From: Saturnia japonica
Lineage: Eukaryota > Arthropoda > Insecta > Lepidoptera > Saturniidae
Reading direction: 5' to 3'
NCBI GenBank assembly: GCA_033032175.1
Contig: CM065328.1
Location: forward strand, 7,068,690-7,132,689
Length of the DNA: 64,000 nucleotides
Under the pieces are notes generated by a model. That model did no database searches and was not told where the DNA came from. It saw only the letters and a program-made list of their open reading frames with translations. Every line of letters starts with the position of its first letter. Within the stretch, counting starts at the first letter, position 1. Both the position numbers and the translations under genes were made by a program. Below, in pieces: positions 1 to 10,800 of the stretch.

Positions 1-6
1 CACGAC

Positions 7-201
7 TTAATTGTAACTACGGTAACAGCCCAAGCCAAGCTTCTGCCACCTTGGGGCACCCTTGTCCTTGTTACCACGCTTTCGCGGCCGAGTACCTTTA
101 ACGCTCGTCCCAAAGCCCAGTGAAGCTGTAAAAGTCTTCTGAGGCTTCAGAGCCCTTAAGGTTAACAGTATAGGTAGATCGGAAAAAAATATGTCTACCA
201 T
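7..201 (-). other. Unrecognised 64-codon open frame at the window edge
   Basis: Reads MVDIFFSDLPILLTLRALKP, QKTFTASLGFGTSVKGTRPR, KRGNKDKGAPRWQKLGLGCY, ending RSYN. Base composition is GC-richer than the flanks. Basic residues cluster in the middle. I do not recognise it; it may be a transposon scrap or the end of an exon. Confidence 0.2.
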
Positions 202-599
202 TGGAGAGACGAGTTCTAGAGAGGAGACCGTGTTTTGATTAACACTAAGAGAGATATTTTCAAATCAGATGAAAGGACGACTTACAAAAGGTAATGTGAT
301 TTAGAAATACAATCGTCAAAAATTTCACTAGAAATTTAAAGTAAGAAAACAAAGTCAACTTTAACTAATTTGCTGGCAAAACTGGTAGAAGATCGTGACG
401 CAAGTAAAAAGTCTGTCTTGATGGTAGCAAAGTCCGTAACACCATCTAACTTAAAAATTCTCTGTGAACATTCTTCAAATCCTCGACTGGTAAATGATTT
501 GTATGAGTATACCTAACCTTAATTGCCGCTTGACGTATCGGTTTGGGAACACCTCAAGCATCTAAGCCAATGATGATGACCATACGATCATATTATATA

Positions 600-838
600 G
601 TATTTTTCCTGATTGCGAAAAAGGAGGAATTTGTTTTTCTAGTGAATGTATGTATGCAAGTATTGCATGTATGATAATTGTGGAAGTGACATAGGATTTA
701 TAATATGTAAGTACGACGTCTCGGAATCAAATAAAAAGAAAAAATAGAAAAATATTTTTTTACCGTTTTTGTTGCAGTTGGGTGTTTTGTTTCCTTTTGA
801 TAATTTAGCTTGTTTATATTTTATCTAGCACAAGACTG
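600..838 (+). repeat. Repeat family A, copy 1
   Basis: Starts GCGAAAAAGGAGGAATTTG and continues through TGTGGAAGTGACATAGG, TAAGTACGACGTCTCGGAAT and TTTTGTTTCCTTTTGATAAT. The same modules occur inverted at 2380-2580 and direct at 58950-59400. Class unknown, perhaps a non-autonomous DNA element or a Helitron piece. Confidence 0.7.
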
Positions 839-851
839 ATGTAACAAAATA

Positions 852-1921
852 TTAGGTCGGGGAAAAAGTGTTTTCGCAGAACGTACCTTTAAACTTGTTA
901 TAAATTTCTTTGGCTGTACTATTTGTATCTGGCTGGTTTTGGTAACATTAAAAAGGTTACATTATAAATAAATAAAAAGAGAAAAAAAGTTGTTTCCCGC
1001 TATTTTTCATTTGTCTTTCTTTTTGTAAAAATGAGTGAATCTAAAGAAGAAATTCGATACATTTTAAAATATTATTACAAAAAAGGCAAAAATACAACTC
1101 AAGCCGCGAAAAAAGTTTATGGACCTAATGCAGTGTCACTATGAGTAAGACAGAGTTGGTTGAATCGTTTTCAGTCCGGAAATATGGATGTTAAAGATGT
1201 ACCTCTCTCTGGTCGCCCTGTTACGAATATAATGGACGCCATTTTTGAAAAAGTTGAGCAAGATCGGCACATAAGTAGTTACGATGTAGTTGAAAACTAG
1301 AAATTGACCACAAAACAGATTTAACCCATTTGAAGAAAGCTGGCTATACCAAAAAACTCGATATTTATAATATAAACATGGGCAAACTCGAAATAAGGTG
1401 ATGCTGTGTGTATGGTGGGACTGGAAGGGCATTGTTCATTATGAGCTTTTACCGCCCAACAAAACCATCGATTCGGATCTCTACTGCCAACGAATGATGA
1501 GATTAAAGGAAGCAGTTGAGAAAAAGCGGCCGGAATTGATCAACAGGAAGGGTGTGGTCTTTCATCACGATATCGCTAGACCACACACATCTTTAGCCAC
1601 TCACCAAAAATTAAGAGCGTTTGGCTGGGAGGTGTTAGTGCATCCACCATATAGCCCTGACCTTGCCACCTTTAGATTTTCACCTGTTTCGTTTCTGTAA
1701 GGTTAACATCAAGAGAGGTCTGCCAAAACTATTATTATATTTGTCGCGTTTTTTTTGATCAGTAGTCTCAAAGTTTCTACAGTAACGGGATCATGATTCT
1801 ACCTACAAAATGGCAGAAAGTCATCGAACAAAACGGCACATATATACTGTAAAAAAATGTGAAAAAAAAATTTTCTTGAGTTTTCATATAAAAATATGAA
1901 GAAACTTTTTCGCCGACCTAT
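852..1921 (+). mobile_element. Mariner-type DNA transposon relic with terminal inverted repeats
   Basis: The left end at 852 (TTAGGTCGGGGAAAAAGTG) and the right end at 1921 (reverse complement ATAGGTCGGCGAAAAAGTTT) are near-perfect inverted repeats, each next to a TA target dinucleotide (850-851 and 1922-1923). The length of 1070 bp is below the usual 1.3 kb. The transposase starts at ATG 1031 (MSESKEEIRYILKYYYKKGK), has a stop at 1142, continues SWLNRFQSGNMDVKDVPLSG (the HTH domain end), and then lacks the middle, including the first catalytic aspartate. It resumes at 1398. Confidence 0.9.
1031..1700 (+). pseudogene. Mariner transposase pseudogene (internal deletion, stops)
   Basis: The N-terminal helix-turn-helix part (1031-1300) is broken by stops at 1142 and about 1298. 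The C-terminal part (from 1398) reads VWWDWKGIVHYELLPPNKTI, then FHHDIARPHTSLATHQKLRA with the second catalytic aspartate (HD.ARPH) and HPPYSPDLA with the third, typical of DD34D mariners. The segment with the first aspartate is deleted. The reading frame then runs out before the normal C-terminus. Confidence 0.88.
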
Positions 1922-2379
1922 TAAATATTATAACTATAAAAATATCATCAAATATAACCAAACAAAGAAGCGACAGCCGGTTTGCGTTCCATGAACGTTT
2001 GCGCTGTGTTTTAACCGTATTTGTAAGGGTATTTTGTATCGAAAGCGAGTTTAAATATGTTTCTTCAACGTTTCCTAGGAATTGGTCGGTACTAAAGAAA
2101 CTCGAAGGCATATTTTTAGAATTAAAAATATAGAAGTTATACATTATAATAACACTTTAAATCTTTAATGTGGAAAGTGTAATTTATAAATTATAGTTTT
2201 TTATGAATAATGAACATTAACAATTTTACAAGTAATAACAATTAAGATTAATACTGATAATTATTTTAATACATATGCTCCAATAATAAAAAAAAGCTAG
2301 TTTCTTTAATTCAACTCAACTCAAGTCAATATTAAGATTTTTAGAGTCATAATATTTATTTTGCTGCATCAGTCTAGTG

Positions 2380-2580
2380 ATAAATAAAATATAAACAAGC
2401 TAAATTATTAAAAGGAAACAAAGCACACATCTGCGACAAATACACTTAACTAAAAATTTTTTAATTCTATTTTTGCTTTTTATTTGATTCCCAGACGTCG
2501 TACTTAAATATTATAAAGCCCATGTCACTTCCACAATTATCATACATACATACATGCAAGCACGCAAATTTAATTGTTTC
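2380..2580 (-). repeat. Repeat family A, copy 2 (inverted)
   Basis: The reverse complement carries the same modules as 600-838: CTTGTTTATATTTTAT, AAGGAAACAAAG, TCCCAGACGTCGTACTTA, CATGTCACTTCCACA. It is inverted relative to copy 1, and the mariner relic lies between the two. Confidence 0.7.
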
Positions 2581-3629
2581 AAATCGTTTCTAAAATTTCA
2601 CATATACAAGACCAATAATTAGATAACAATTATTTAAATAAACATTTAATTTCTTATTTATACGCCAGGTTTTAAAAACGGCCTAAATTAGTATTTACGA
2701 AAAACGTCATGCACATGCAATAGATAGAATATGGTACGGAGTCGGAATAACCGCCGTTGAAAAAACAAAGTTCATATAATTTGCAAGAAAAATTATATTG
2801 TTAGTGACTTACTCGTACACACATAATACACACATACACACATAGGTACATCCTTCATGGACGATTCATTATTAATAGTGATGGATGTATTGCAATTTGA
2901 CGTATTCGTGATTTTTACGACTTCTGATATATGAATACAGTCATAAGATACGTGCCATTGTAAAAATAAAAAAAAATCTTATAAAATTATGATCTGGAAA
3001 AATAAAGCTTTGTCGATGTCTGAATGAGCTCTTAGGCGAACTATTATGAAAATAAATTTTGTTTTAAATATCTTTACTTTTTTTCTTCAAATGATTATGT
3101 TTAAGTATGTAAAAAATTTACAGCGTTATTTGACGTTTTCGCTTCGAGAACCAATAGTAAACGCAAGTGGCCAGTCTGATACAAGACAAAGGTAACACTA
3201 GCGTGAGATCGTCTTCAGTCGCCTACCGGGGATTGTGCTGCTGTGTTCATACACTTCCTTGTTAAATACCAACATGTTATTGTGAAAGAATTTATTGAGA
3301 ATTGACCAATACTTCTTCACAATGTACTTCTTTAAACAATGTTTTATTGTCTACTTTTATATATATTTTGTATTTTTTTCTAGTCAAAGCAGTAATAACC
3401 AATAATGTTGAATGTACTATTCTCCTACAAAACCGCTATTTCTATTGAAAAATCGTTATAGGTACTAATCATTTTAATGATAATATTTAATTATTTATTG
3501 GATTTATAATTAACTAGCGATCCACCCCAGCTTCGCACGGGTACAATTTACTTAATGGTGTATTTTATGTTTTAAATAACCTGTTTAGCCTTTATCGCTT
3601 CAATATTGATAGATCATAACTTAATAACT
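2581..3629. other. No gene seen; AT-rich with a possible family J scrap
   Basis: Mostly AT-rich sequence, with a short CA-rich tract near 2817-2845 and the head of a family J repeat at 3520-3550. A more GC-balanced patch at 3150-3250 could be an untranslated exon but shows no reading frame. Confidence 0.4.
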
Positions 3630-3872
3630 GCTTCTAGCCTAGTTTTCCTAAACGCGACTGCTATGCTCGAAGTCCTAGGTTCGATTCCCAGGTCGAGCAA
3701 AGTGTTATTGGTTTTTTAAAATAAAATTATCAGTTCAGGCTCGGAGTTTAGCTTTGTGCCCTATTAATGGTAATAGGCTCGCCCCCTATTATTATATGAG
3801 AACTAAAACATACCCAGCGAACTGCCTAACACTTCGGAGATACAGGCGTGATGGTATGTTCTGATGTATGTT
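3630..3872 (+). repeat. tRNA-derived SINE, family 1
   Basis: The tRNA-like head has a box-B type sequence (GGTTCGATTCCCAGG at about 3680), then GCCCTATTAATGGTAATAGGC, CATACCCAGCGAACTG, and a tail GATACAGGCGTGATGGTATG. At least five other copies occur in the window. Confidence 0.8.
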
Positions 3873-4124
3873 AACTTTATATTTACGAATAGTGCGCTTA
3901 GCTCGCAACGCGCAATTAATCATAGTTGGAGAGTGCCGGCCAACCGACCGCGACTGGTTTTGCTGAGAGGGGTTTCTTATATCGCGCGTAATTTTGAATT
4001 CGTGATATCTTCTACGGTATTCATTTAAATGGAAAACTGTAAAGGACAGCTTTATTCTACATTAAATGACCAAGTTAGCTAACCAAATTTCAAAGTGAGG
4101 TAGGGAACAGATAAACTTTGGAGA

Positions 4125-4350
4125 TTTCTCTCTACTTGGGGCAGTCCAACTGGTGGAATACCTGCATCCTACAGAAGATCACGGCAAATAACCTTGTGTT
4201 GTGTTCCTGTGGTGAGTAGGGTTTCCTGAGTTCCTTGGGGTAGGGGGTTTAAAGTTGGCAACGCACTGATGGCACCTATGGTATTATAAGCGTCCATAGG
4301 CTACGGTAGCCGCTTACCATCAGGCGGGCGGTAAGCTTGTATGCCATCTT
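4125..4350 (+). repeat. Interspersed repeat family C
   Basis: Modules: CTACAGAAGATCACGGC, TTGTGTTGTGTTCCTGTGGT, GAGTTCCTTGGGGTAGGGG, TAGCCGCTTACCATCAGGCG. Also present at 16800-17085 and inverted at 46435-46660. Probably the 3' end of a LINE or a SINE. Confidence 0.7.
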
Positions 4351-5312
4351 TGTAATATAAAAAAAGATAATGCCAAGCGGACAGCGACAAATAGTATGGT
4401 TCTGAAATTCGTTCCTATTGGGTCTAATTGTACTTTTAGTTGGTATAAATAATATCTGCACAGATTTGTTTTTATGATGTTTAAAAAATAAAGAAGGTAA
4501 CTAACTGCATCTGAACTACAAAACTTCAGAAATGGATAAATGAAATAACTTTTTTTTGACTTTTTCATATAAATAAAAAGAGCCGAGGTCTTAGTAACAG
4601 ACTCAAAATATAAACAACACCTAAAGTAAATACTGTTGCAGGTAAAAACTTAGAGCCGTTATTGTTGAAAAAAAAAAAACACTAAATCAGCGTTTCCTCG
4701 CCAATCTGATTTTCTTAGTTTAATCTAATTCTCCCCTACGGCAAGCGATATGGTTTTCATGTCTCTAACTTACATTTTACAAATTTACAAATGTCTTCAA
4801 TCCTGTATGTGAAGTAACTGACCAAACCAACGAAGTAAATACCCTCACATCATGGTGGTCTACTTATTAATAAACAAACTATTTTTAACTGTAAACACGA
4901 ATAGAATTAGCGTGATGTTTTCCGCTAATACGTGTATGTTATTCAAGTATAACATTACGATTGTACAACTTTGAACTTAATTCTATAGAATATAAAAATA
5001 ATTTTCTTTTATACCGAGATAATACGATCAAATTATTTTAAAATGTTATTCGCTACGATATTACTATACTTTTAATTCTCTTTTCCTCTGTACCATCTTC
5101 ATATTTTAGGTATACGAAAGAGCATATTAGTTGAAATCACTTTCAAACTTTTCTTTTGTTATAGAGAAAATTTTTATTGTAAAACTTTACGCATGGTACG
5201 GACGGACACGGTACATAAAACTCAAAATATTTTTAACTGAAATACGAAAATAAAAATTGATATTAAACCTAATAATTAAGCGATTATATGATAATTATGC
5301 AGTTAAAGTAAT
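4351..5312. other. No gene seen
   Basis: AT-rich sequence. Two overlapping minus-strand open frames at 4276-4568 lie partly in a repeat and have no recognisable domains. Confidence 0.4.
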
Positions 5313-5625
5313 AATGGCTTAGTGACAGCGTGTACGGTCACTGCGTTGATTGACGTGAGTTCGAATCCTTGCAATGAACCTGAGCTTTCGGTGAAGAAAA
5401 ACATCGTGATGTAACCATAGCGTTGTAGTAGGGTATTTTCAAATGCCTACCTGGCTATCTACCACTATCATGTTAAAAATCTGTCGCAAAGAACCTATAG
5501 GTGTGTTCCGGCAGCTGCACTTGAGAGCCGCTTTTCCCACTAGGCTTAACGTATCCATTTTGAGCTAAATCGTCACTTAATATCAGGTAAGATTTTGAGC
5601 ATAATGTTAAACCTATAACGATTAA
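5313..5625 (+). repeat. tRNA-derived SINE, family 2
   Basis: Head with GACGTGAGTTCGAATCCTTG (box B), body GAGCTTTCGGTGAAG.AAAA, then TGTGTTCCGGCAGCTGCACT and a tail AGGTAAGATTTTGAGCATAA. Confidence 0.75.
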
Positions 5626-6689
5626 AAAAAAAGAAACAGCTGTTCCTTAAATTAGTTTTGGATTTTATTACATGCCTATTACTTTTAAAAATGTAATAGG
5701 TATTTACATTGACCTATATTGTAATATTTAGAAATTTATAATCTAAAACGCATGGTAGTTTGTTACAGTCGAGAATAATATGTCAACGTTGTAAAGTTTA
5801 TTACATCAGTACATGCAAATGTAGAATTTGCAATATTGATTGCATGAAAGCAAGGTCTGTTTAATTTAGCACATTTCTCTAGATCCTTTTTTAGTAACTA
5901 TATAAAAGCAATTTTTGTTTGTCTATTTAAATGCATTTAAAAAATATCTTCTGCATTTACAGTGTACCAATGACCCAAGTCATGCATTAGCCGAGATTAT
6001 TCCGACATAACCCCATCTTGAATGACGTCAACCATCCCTACTTCCATAGAAACATGTTGAATGCCTGCCTCCATGCACGTGCAACACTCAAGGTCCCGCA
6101 ACCCTTTACACATCCTCTCATGCTTGCAATTAAAACGAAAAACTGAGTGAGACGCATACACAACGGTAAACAAGCAAAAAAGAGACAACGCGCTTCATTT
6201 GCCCGAGGACTTTTATTTCCACTTGCACTCAGGTCGTCGGCCAATCAACGTACTGTTCTCAGCCCGCTTCGCATTGGCCGGTTTCTGAATAGAGAAATAT
6301 TTTTCAAAAATAAAACAAAAGGGGGTAGGTGAGTTTTGTTTTCTTCAAGTGTCATTACGCATTTGAGTGGAGGCGCTGACGGGGAGCGGACGTCTCGACT
6401 CTTAATTGCCTTATTCACAATTGTTAAAGGTACTTACGCACTAAGCTGGGCTTTTTAACATTGTTATTTTATACGGAACTCTTCAGCGATGCTGAAGTAG
6501 AAAAACAAGTAAATTAGCCGTGCTTGTTCCTTAACCATTCATTTGTTGTTTGTCAGGAACTGCGCCCTTTCAAGTGTTCGCTTGCGGACAGGATTCTAAG
6601 CAAATTATTTAACATGCAAGCGTGACTATGACCACGTTGTAATTCTTTTCTTCTATTTCATCTATCTTAGTTGTAGTTTCTTTCGGTAT
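5626..6689. other. No gene recognised; GC-richer patch
   Basis: Between about 6130 and 6420 the base composition is more balanced and open frames exist on both strands (6038-6244 minus, 6147-6332 plus), none with family features. An untranslated first exon or promoter of the Wnt gene could lie here, but nothing shows it directly. Confidence 0.35.
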
Positions 6690-6950
6690 TATTAATATAC
6701 TAGCGATGCTCCGTGTCTTCGTACGCGTTTATTACGCAGTAATTAATTTTGTCTCTTAATTTAGTTTTTATTCATATTATTGACATTTCATAATAGCCTA
6801 ATCAATTGAGAAACAACGTAAATTTTACGTATAAAGTATTATTCTCGATTTTTATAGCCTATCAATTATATAACTATATAATATACCTACTTCCCGTGTA
6901 TAAATGCATGAATATAGGTCATGCAGTTAAATCCGGACATATAGTCAAAA
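6690..6950 (+). repeat. Interspersed repeat family J (starts ACTAGCGATGCTCCGTG)
   Basis: ACTAGCGATGCTCCGTGTCT, TATTCATATTATTGACA, TACTTCCCGTGTATAAA, GTTAAATCCGGACAT. It aligns with 61765-62110. The head is also recognisable at 3520-3550 and 60970-60995. An open frame at 6806-7066 is repeat-derived. Confidence 0.6.
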
Positions 6951-7724
6951 AAAATTATGTTAAATTTGTGGTCAGTGTTCTTAATAATAAGATGCCTATC
7001 AGAGAAATTGAAAAAGAAATACATTTACAGACAAAACTACAGATATTTTATACTATGCTGAATTAAAAAAAACAAAAAATTATTACTTTTTTCATATACT
7101 TAAATCAGGGATTATAACATTTGTTTACATAATATAAGCAGTAACTTAATGAATAATATGTAACTTTTGTAAATTGATACAATTAAGAGCCGTTTAATCA
7201 GATCATTCGGACTTAATTCCGTTGGTTACGAAGGTACGAAGAAGAAGTAAAGGTCATATGATATGAAATTTTACATATATTTTAGGTGTTAACTTTGTTA
7301 GGTCATTATTTTAAGAAAAGTTACAATTTTGCAAGAAACAGATTGATGTTTAAGATTCGGTGTGCAAAATAATTATTCGTCTTACTTCTGAGATACAAGC
7401 AATATTAAAAAAAATACAGTTGAAAATCGGTCAAGTTAAATACTCAGTGACTAATAAATTCCTAGTAGGCTTAGTTTAGAATTTAGATGCTTTCTTGTGC
7501 TAGTGGATATTGTGAAACTTGAGTTCGACATACAGCAAGGAAAGCGCTCCTGCAATGCTATACAAAAATTTAGGCAAATATTATTTGGCTACAGCTGATT
7601 GTAAAAAAAAATCGTACTATCTTGAAATTTAAGATTAAGCCAAGAAAGAAAGGAATCTGTCTTGTTCTGGGATTGGTCATTGATAGTAGATAAGTCAAAT
7701 TAACCGGATCGTTTTTATTTTCAG

Positions 7725-7872
7725 GAACCTAGCCATACCGAAACCAGAAAGCCAAATCGGGAACAGCTCGCTGGAGTCGTTCACGACGTTACAGAAAGAG
7801 AGCTGTCACAGATTGGAATATTTGTTCGAAAGGCAAAAACAATTATGTATGCTATCAGATAAAATGATTCAG
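7725..7872 (+). CDS. WntA: Wnt exon (first recognised coding exon)
   Basis: Begins after TTTTCAG and ends before GTAATT. The first base completes a codon split with an upstream exon, then 49 codons follow. It reads from [12 protein letters not shown] through [16 protein letters not shown] to KMIQ. The pair of cysteines around [12 protein letters not shown] matches the N-terminal Wnt helix region (C..L..L...Q...C). There is no signal peptide in it. Confidence 0.88.
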
Positions 7873-10800
7873 GTAATTTATATCTAAAATTATAATTAAT
7901 ATATTTATTTAGTCATGGCTAGTGCTAAAAGTTGAAGAAGGAGATTCTAATGAAAGGCTGAAATTCTTATAAATAAAATATTCTTGTTAGGCAATGTTTT
8001 TTTTATAGTAGCACTTCAAAAGTGCTTTGCATCTGATGGTACAGTACAATTCAAAAACAACGGCCGCCACCGAGAGATCGGTAATTCATCGCTAGTTGTC
8101 ACTGTCATGCAACGGTAGCTGGATTTGCTGATGTCGGAAAACGACATACCAAAAGAGAATCGCGGACGAGATTATACCATATGCATGCTGGTCGCTATCC
8201 GATCCAGTAGGATCCTTACCACCCTTATGATTAACTCTAAAGTAAAATTTAATTATTAAAGAATATGCTTATTATAACCTATATGGATTTCTCGCTGCTT
8301 ATAGCTTGTACTTTGCATTTTTTTTTATAGTGTAAATGGACGGTAGGTACTGTTGCTGATGGTAGGCACAGTAAAATTCAAACACAACGGTGACCACCGA
8401 GACATCGGTTAGTCTAATGACGGTCGCATGTCGGCCTGCATAAATATCTCTTCACGTCACGCTTGAAGAACCCTCTGTCGTAAGAAAGAGGGAACACACG
8501 GGCCGGGAGTTGGTTCCATAGATTTACGGTACAACCAAGGAGTAGGATGAGAATATTAGCAAATCTCCAAGACTAATGATTAATTATCATAATATAATTA
8601 TAATAACTTCAAAACTTTAGCACAATGTACAAAACGAGCATTAAAGTTAAATATATCTCGCACTCGAACCGTTCCATGATAAAGCAAAGTTTATTTTGTT
8701 ACATAAAAATGTGTAATGCCGGTAACCGATACAGATATTTTCAGTATGTCACTGTTCAATAAAGCCTAACTTCTTATATAGGAACCTGATAGGTGATTGT
8801 CGTTTCAGTGGTCAATCATTTAAATGAAGCAAAGTCAAAAAGAAGATCTTGAATTAATGTTAAATGTGACCACTTCACAACAATAATTTGAACGTTTATC
8901 GGTGTTTTACTTCGGCTATTAACACGGCGATAATTAATTACATAATTAATTAATGTTTCCAGTATCGTAATTTGCATTTTTAAATTACTTATAAATTCCT
9001 ACGAGCACGTTTACTCACTTAGGAATCGCAAACAATGAATTATTTATTTGGCTTTGGATTTATATTTTATTTTTAAAGGTTTAGTTAGCGTTGTGCCCTT
9101 ACATGATCTTAAGTGATGATGTGGCCCAAGATGGTAGCACGCTAAGCTATTAGGATTAGAAGACCACTAGAAGACTGGCTTTCAAGTGTATTTTATTGTT
9201 TTGTTACTATTTGGTAATATTTTAAAAAATACTTTTATAAGAGGATTTTTAAATATATTGCAAATGCAGATATTTCTAAGCGCGACCCCAGTTTAAAAAC
9301 TTTGCTTTACGATATAATACTGAGAAATAAGAACACATAGCTACAAACTTGTCATACTACACCGTTTTTATATAAAGGTTAAGCAATTCATTTCGTTACT
9401 TGCATAAAATGAAATTTTAACGACCGCAAACTTAATTGAGATTGCATTGTAGATAATGATGGCTTATTGAATTTAATTATGACTCTCGCGATCAGATTTC
9501 CGTGTGCAGCTTTCGAGACATTACGAAACTTAAATTAAGTTGTTAAGCATGTACTTAATGATAGCTCTATGGGCACTGTTGCTTGACATATTTAAAAACT
9601 AGCTCCGACATGTCTGTTGCCTATGACCGCCGTTTAAATTTTTGATTATTTCATGTAAATTTCGTGGTTCTTTGAATGACGCATTAAAGGGGTTTTTTTT
9701 GAAAAGTATTTGATCATAATTTTTGAACTTCTTTTTATTTTTAATTGACTTAAAAAAAAGGCGGAGGTTGCTTAAATCGAATGTTTTGTTATAGATGTTC
9801 AGTCATAACTTCTTTATTGTTCTTTTTTTGTTAGATAGGGGATACTTCAAAGGTGGTCGGTCCCATTTTAATTTCATTGGCATTGGACCTTCAACTTCGA
9901 AGATGCTTCAGGAAACTCTTCAAAATGACTTGAAGTTGGTTTTCTATTTTGTTAAAAATTGTTTTGTATGTACTGGGGACTTGTAATTACGTTTATTATA
10001 TATTTTTGATTTTGAGTGTAGAAAAATGGTATGAAACCTTCAAAAGCATCCAAGCTAGTTAACTTATGGTTACGGAGGATATAAGTAACGAAAACCATCT
10101 TATATGGGGGACAAGTTGAAAAAGTGTCTAGCTTTAAATAACAAATTACAATTTATAAACCCACCCAAATGACTATAGTGTAGCAAGAGAGAATGATACT
10201 TTTTCGTGATTTTATAGCTTTTACTGATGTAAAACAAAAAAAAAATTGAACAATAATGGGAAAAGTTTGTGGAGCGGAAAGTTGTCCAATGGGCGAAAAT
10301 AAAAATAAAACTTTTGGCGCTATCTTTAAAAATTACCCACTGGTACAGTGACGTCATCCTGATTTAACACTTTTCGACGCACGCAAAATCATACATAGAA
10401 ATGATACTCCTGGTCTCTAATAAATTGGTCCATGTCATAAATTTAGTACGTAATAGCAAAGCATAGGCGAATGTCGAGTGTTTCTATGTTAATATTAATA
10501 CGTAAAACAAAAAATAGAAAATAATAATACCAAGCCATTTTATCATGAAATTATAAAGAATACAGATCCCGGAGACCACCCAGTTGAAGTTCGTTTTATT
10601 TTATAATCATTTTACTTAAGCCATTGCCGATTTGTATGATAAACTGAATGGTTCGACGTAAGTATATGAACGAATATGTTTTTTTTTTTATTCTGTTTGA
10701 TATAAAGCAGGTATAAAACTATGCATCGAATATCTAAATACTACATACAGATACATGTGTATATACATATGAAAAGAAACCGTAACTGACTGATCAATCA

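Noticed and set aside
3630..3710. Possible tRNA gene
   Set aside because: The box-B like part belongs to SINE family 1, repeated six times in the window with the same downstream body.
6806..7066. 86-codon open frame with hydrophobic start, considered as a Wnt signal exon
   Set aside because: It overlaps a family J repeat shared with 61765-62110 and has no suitable donor phase.
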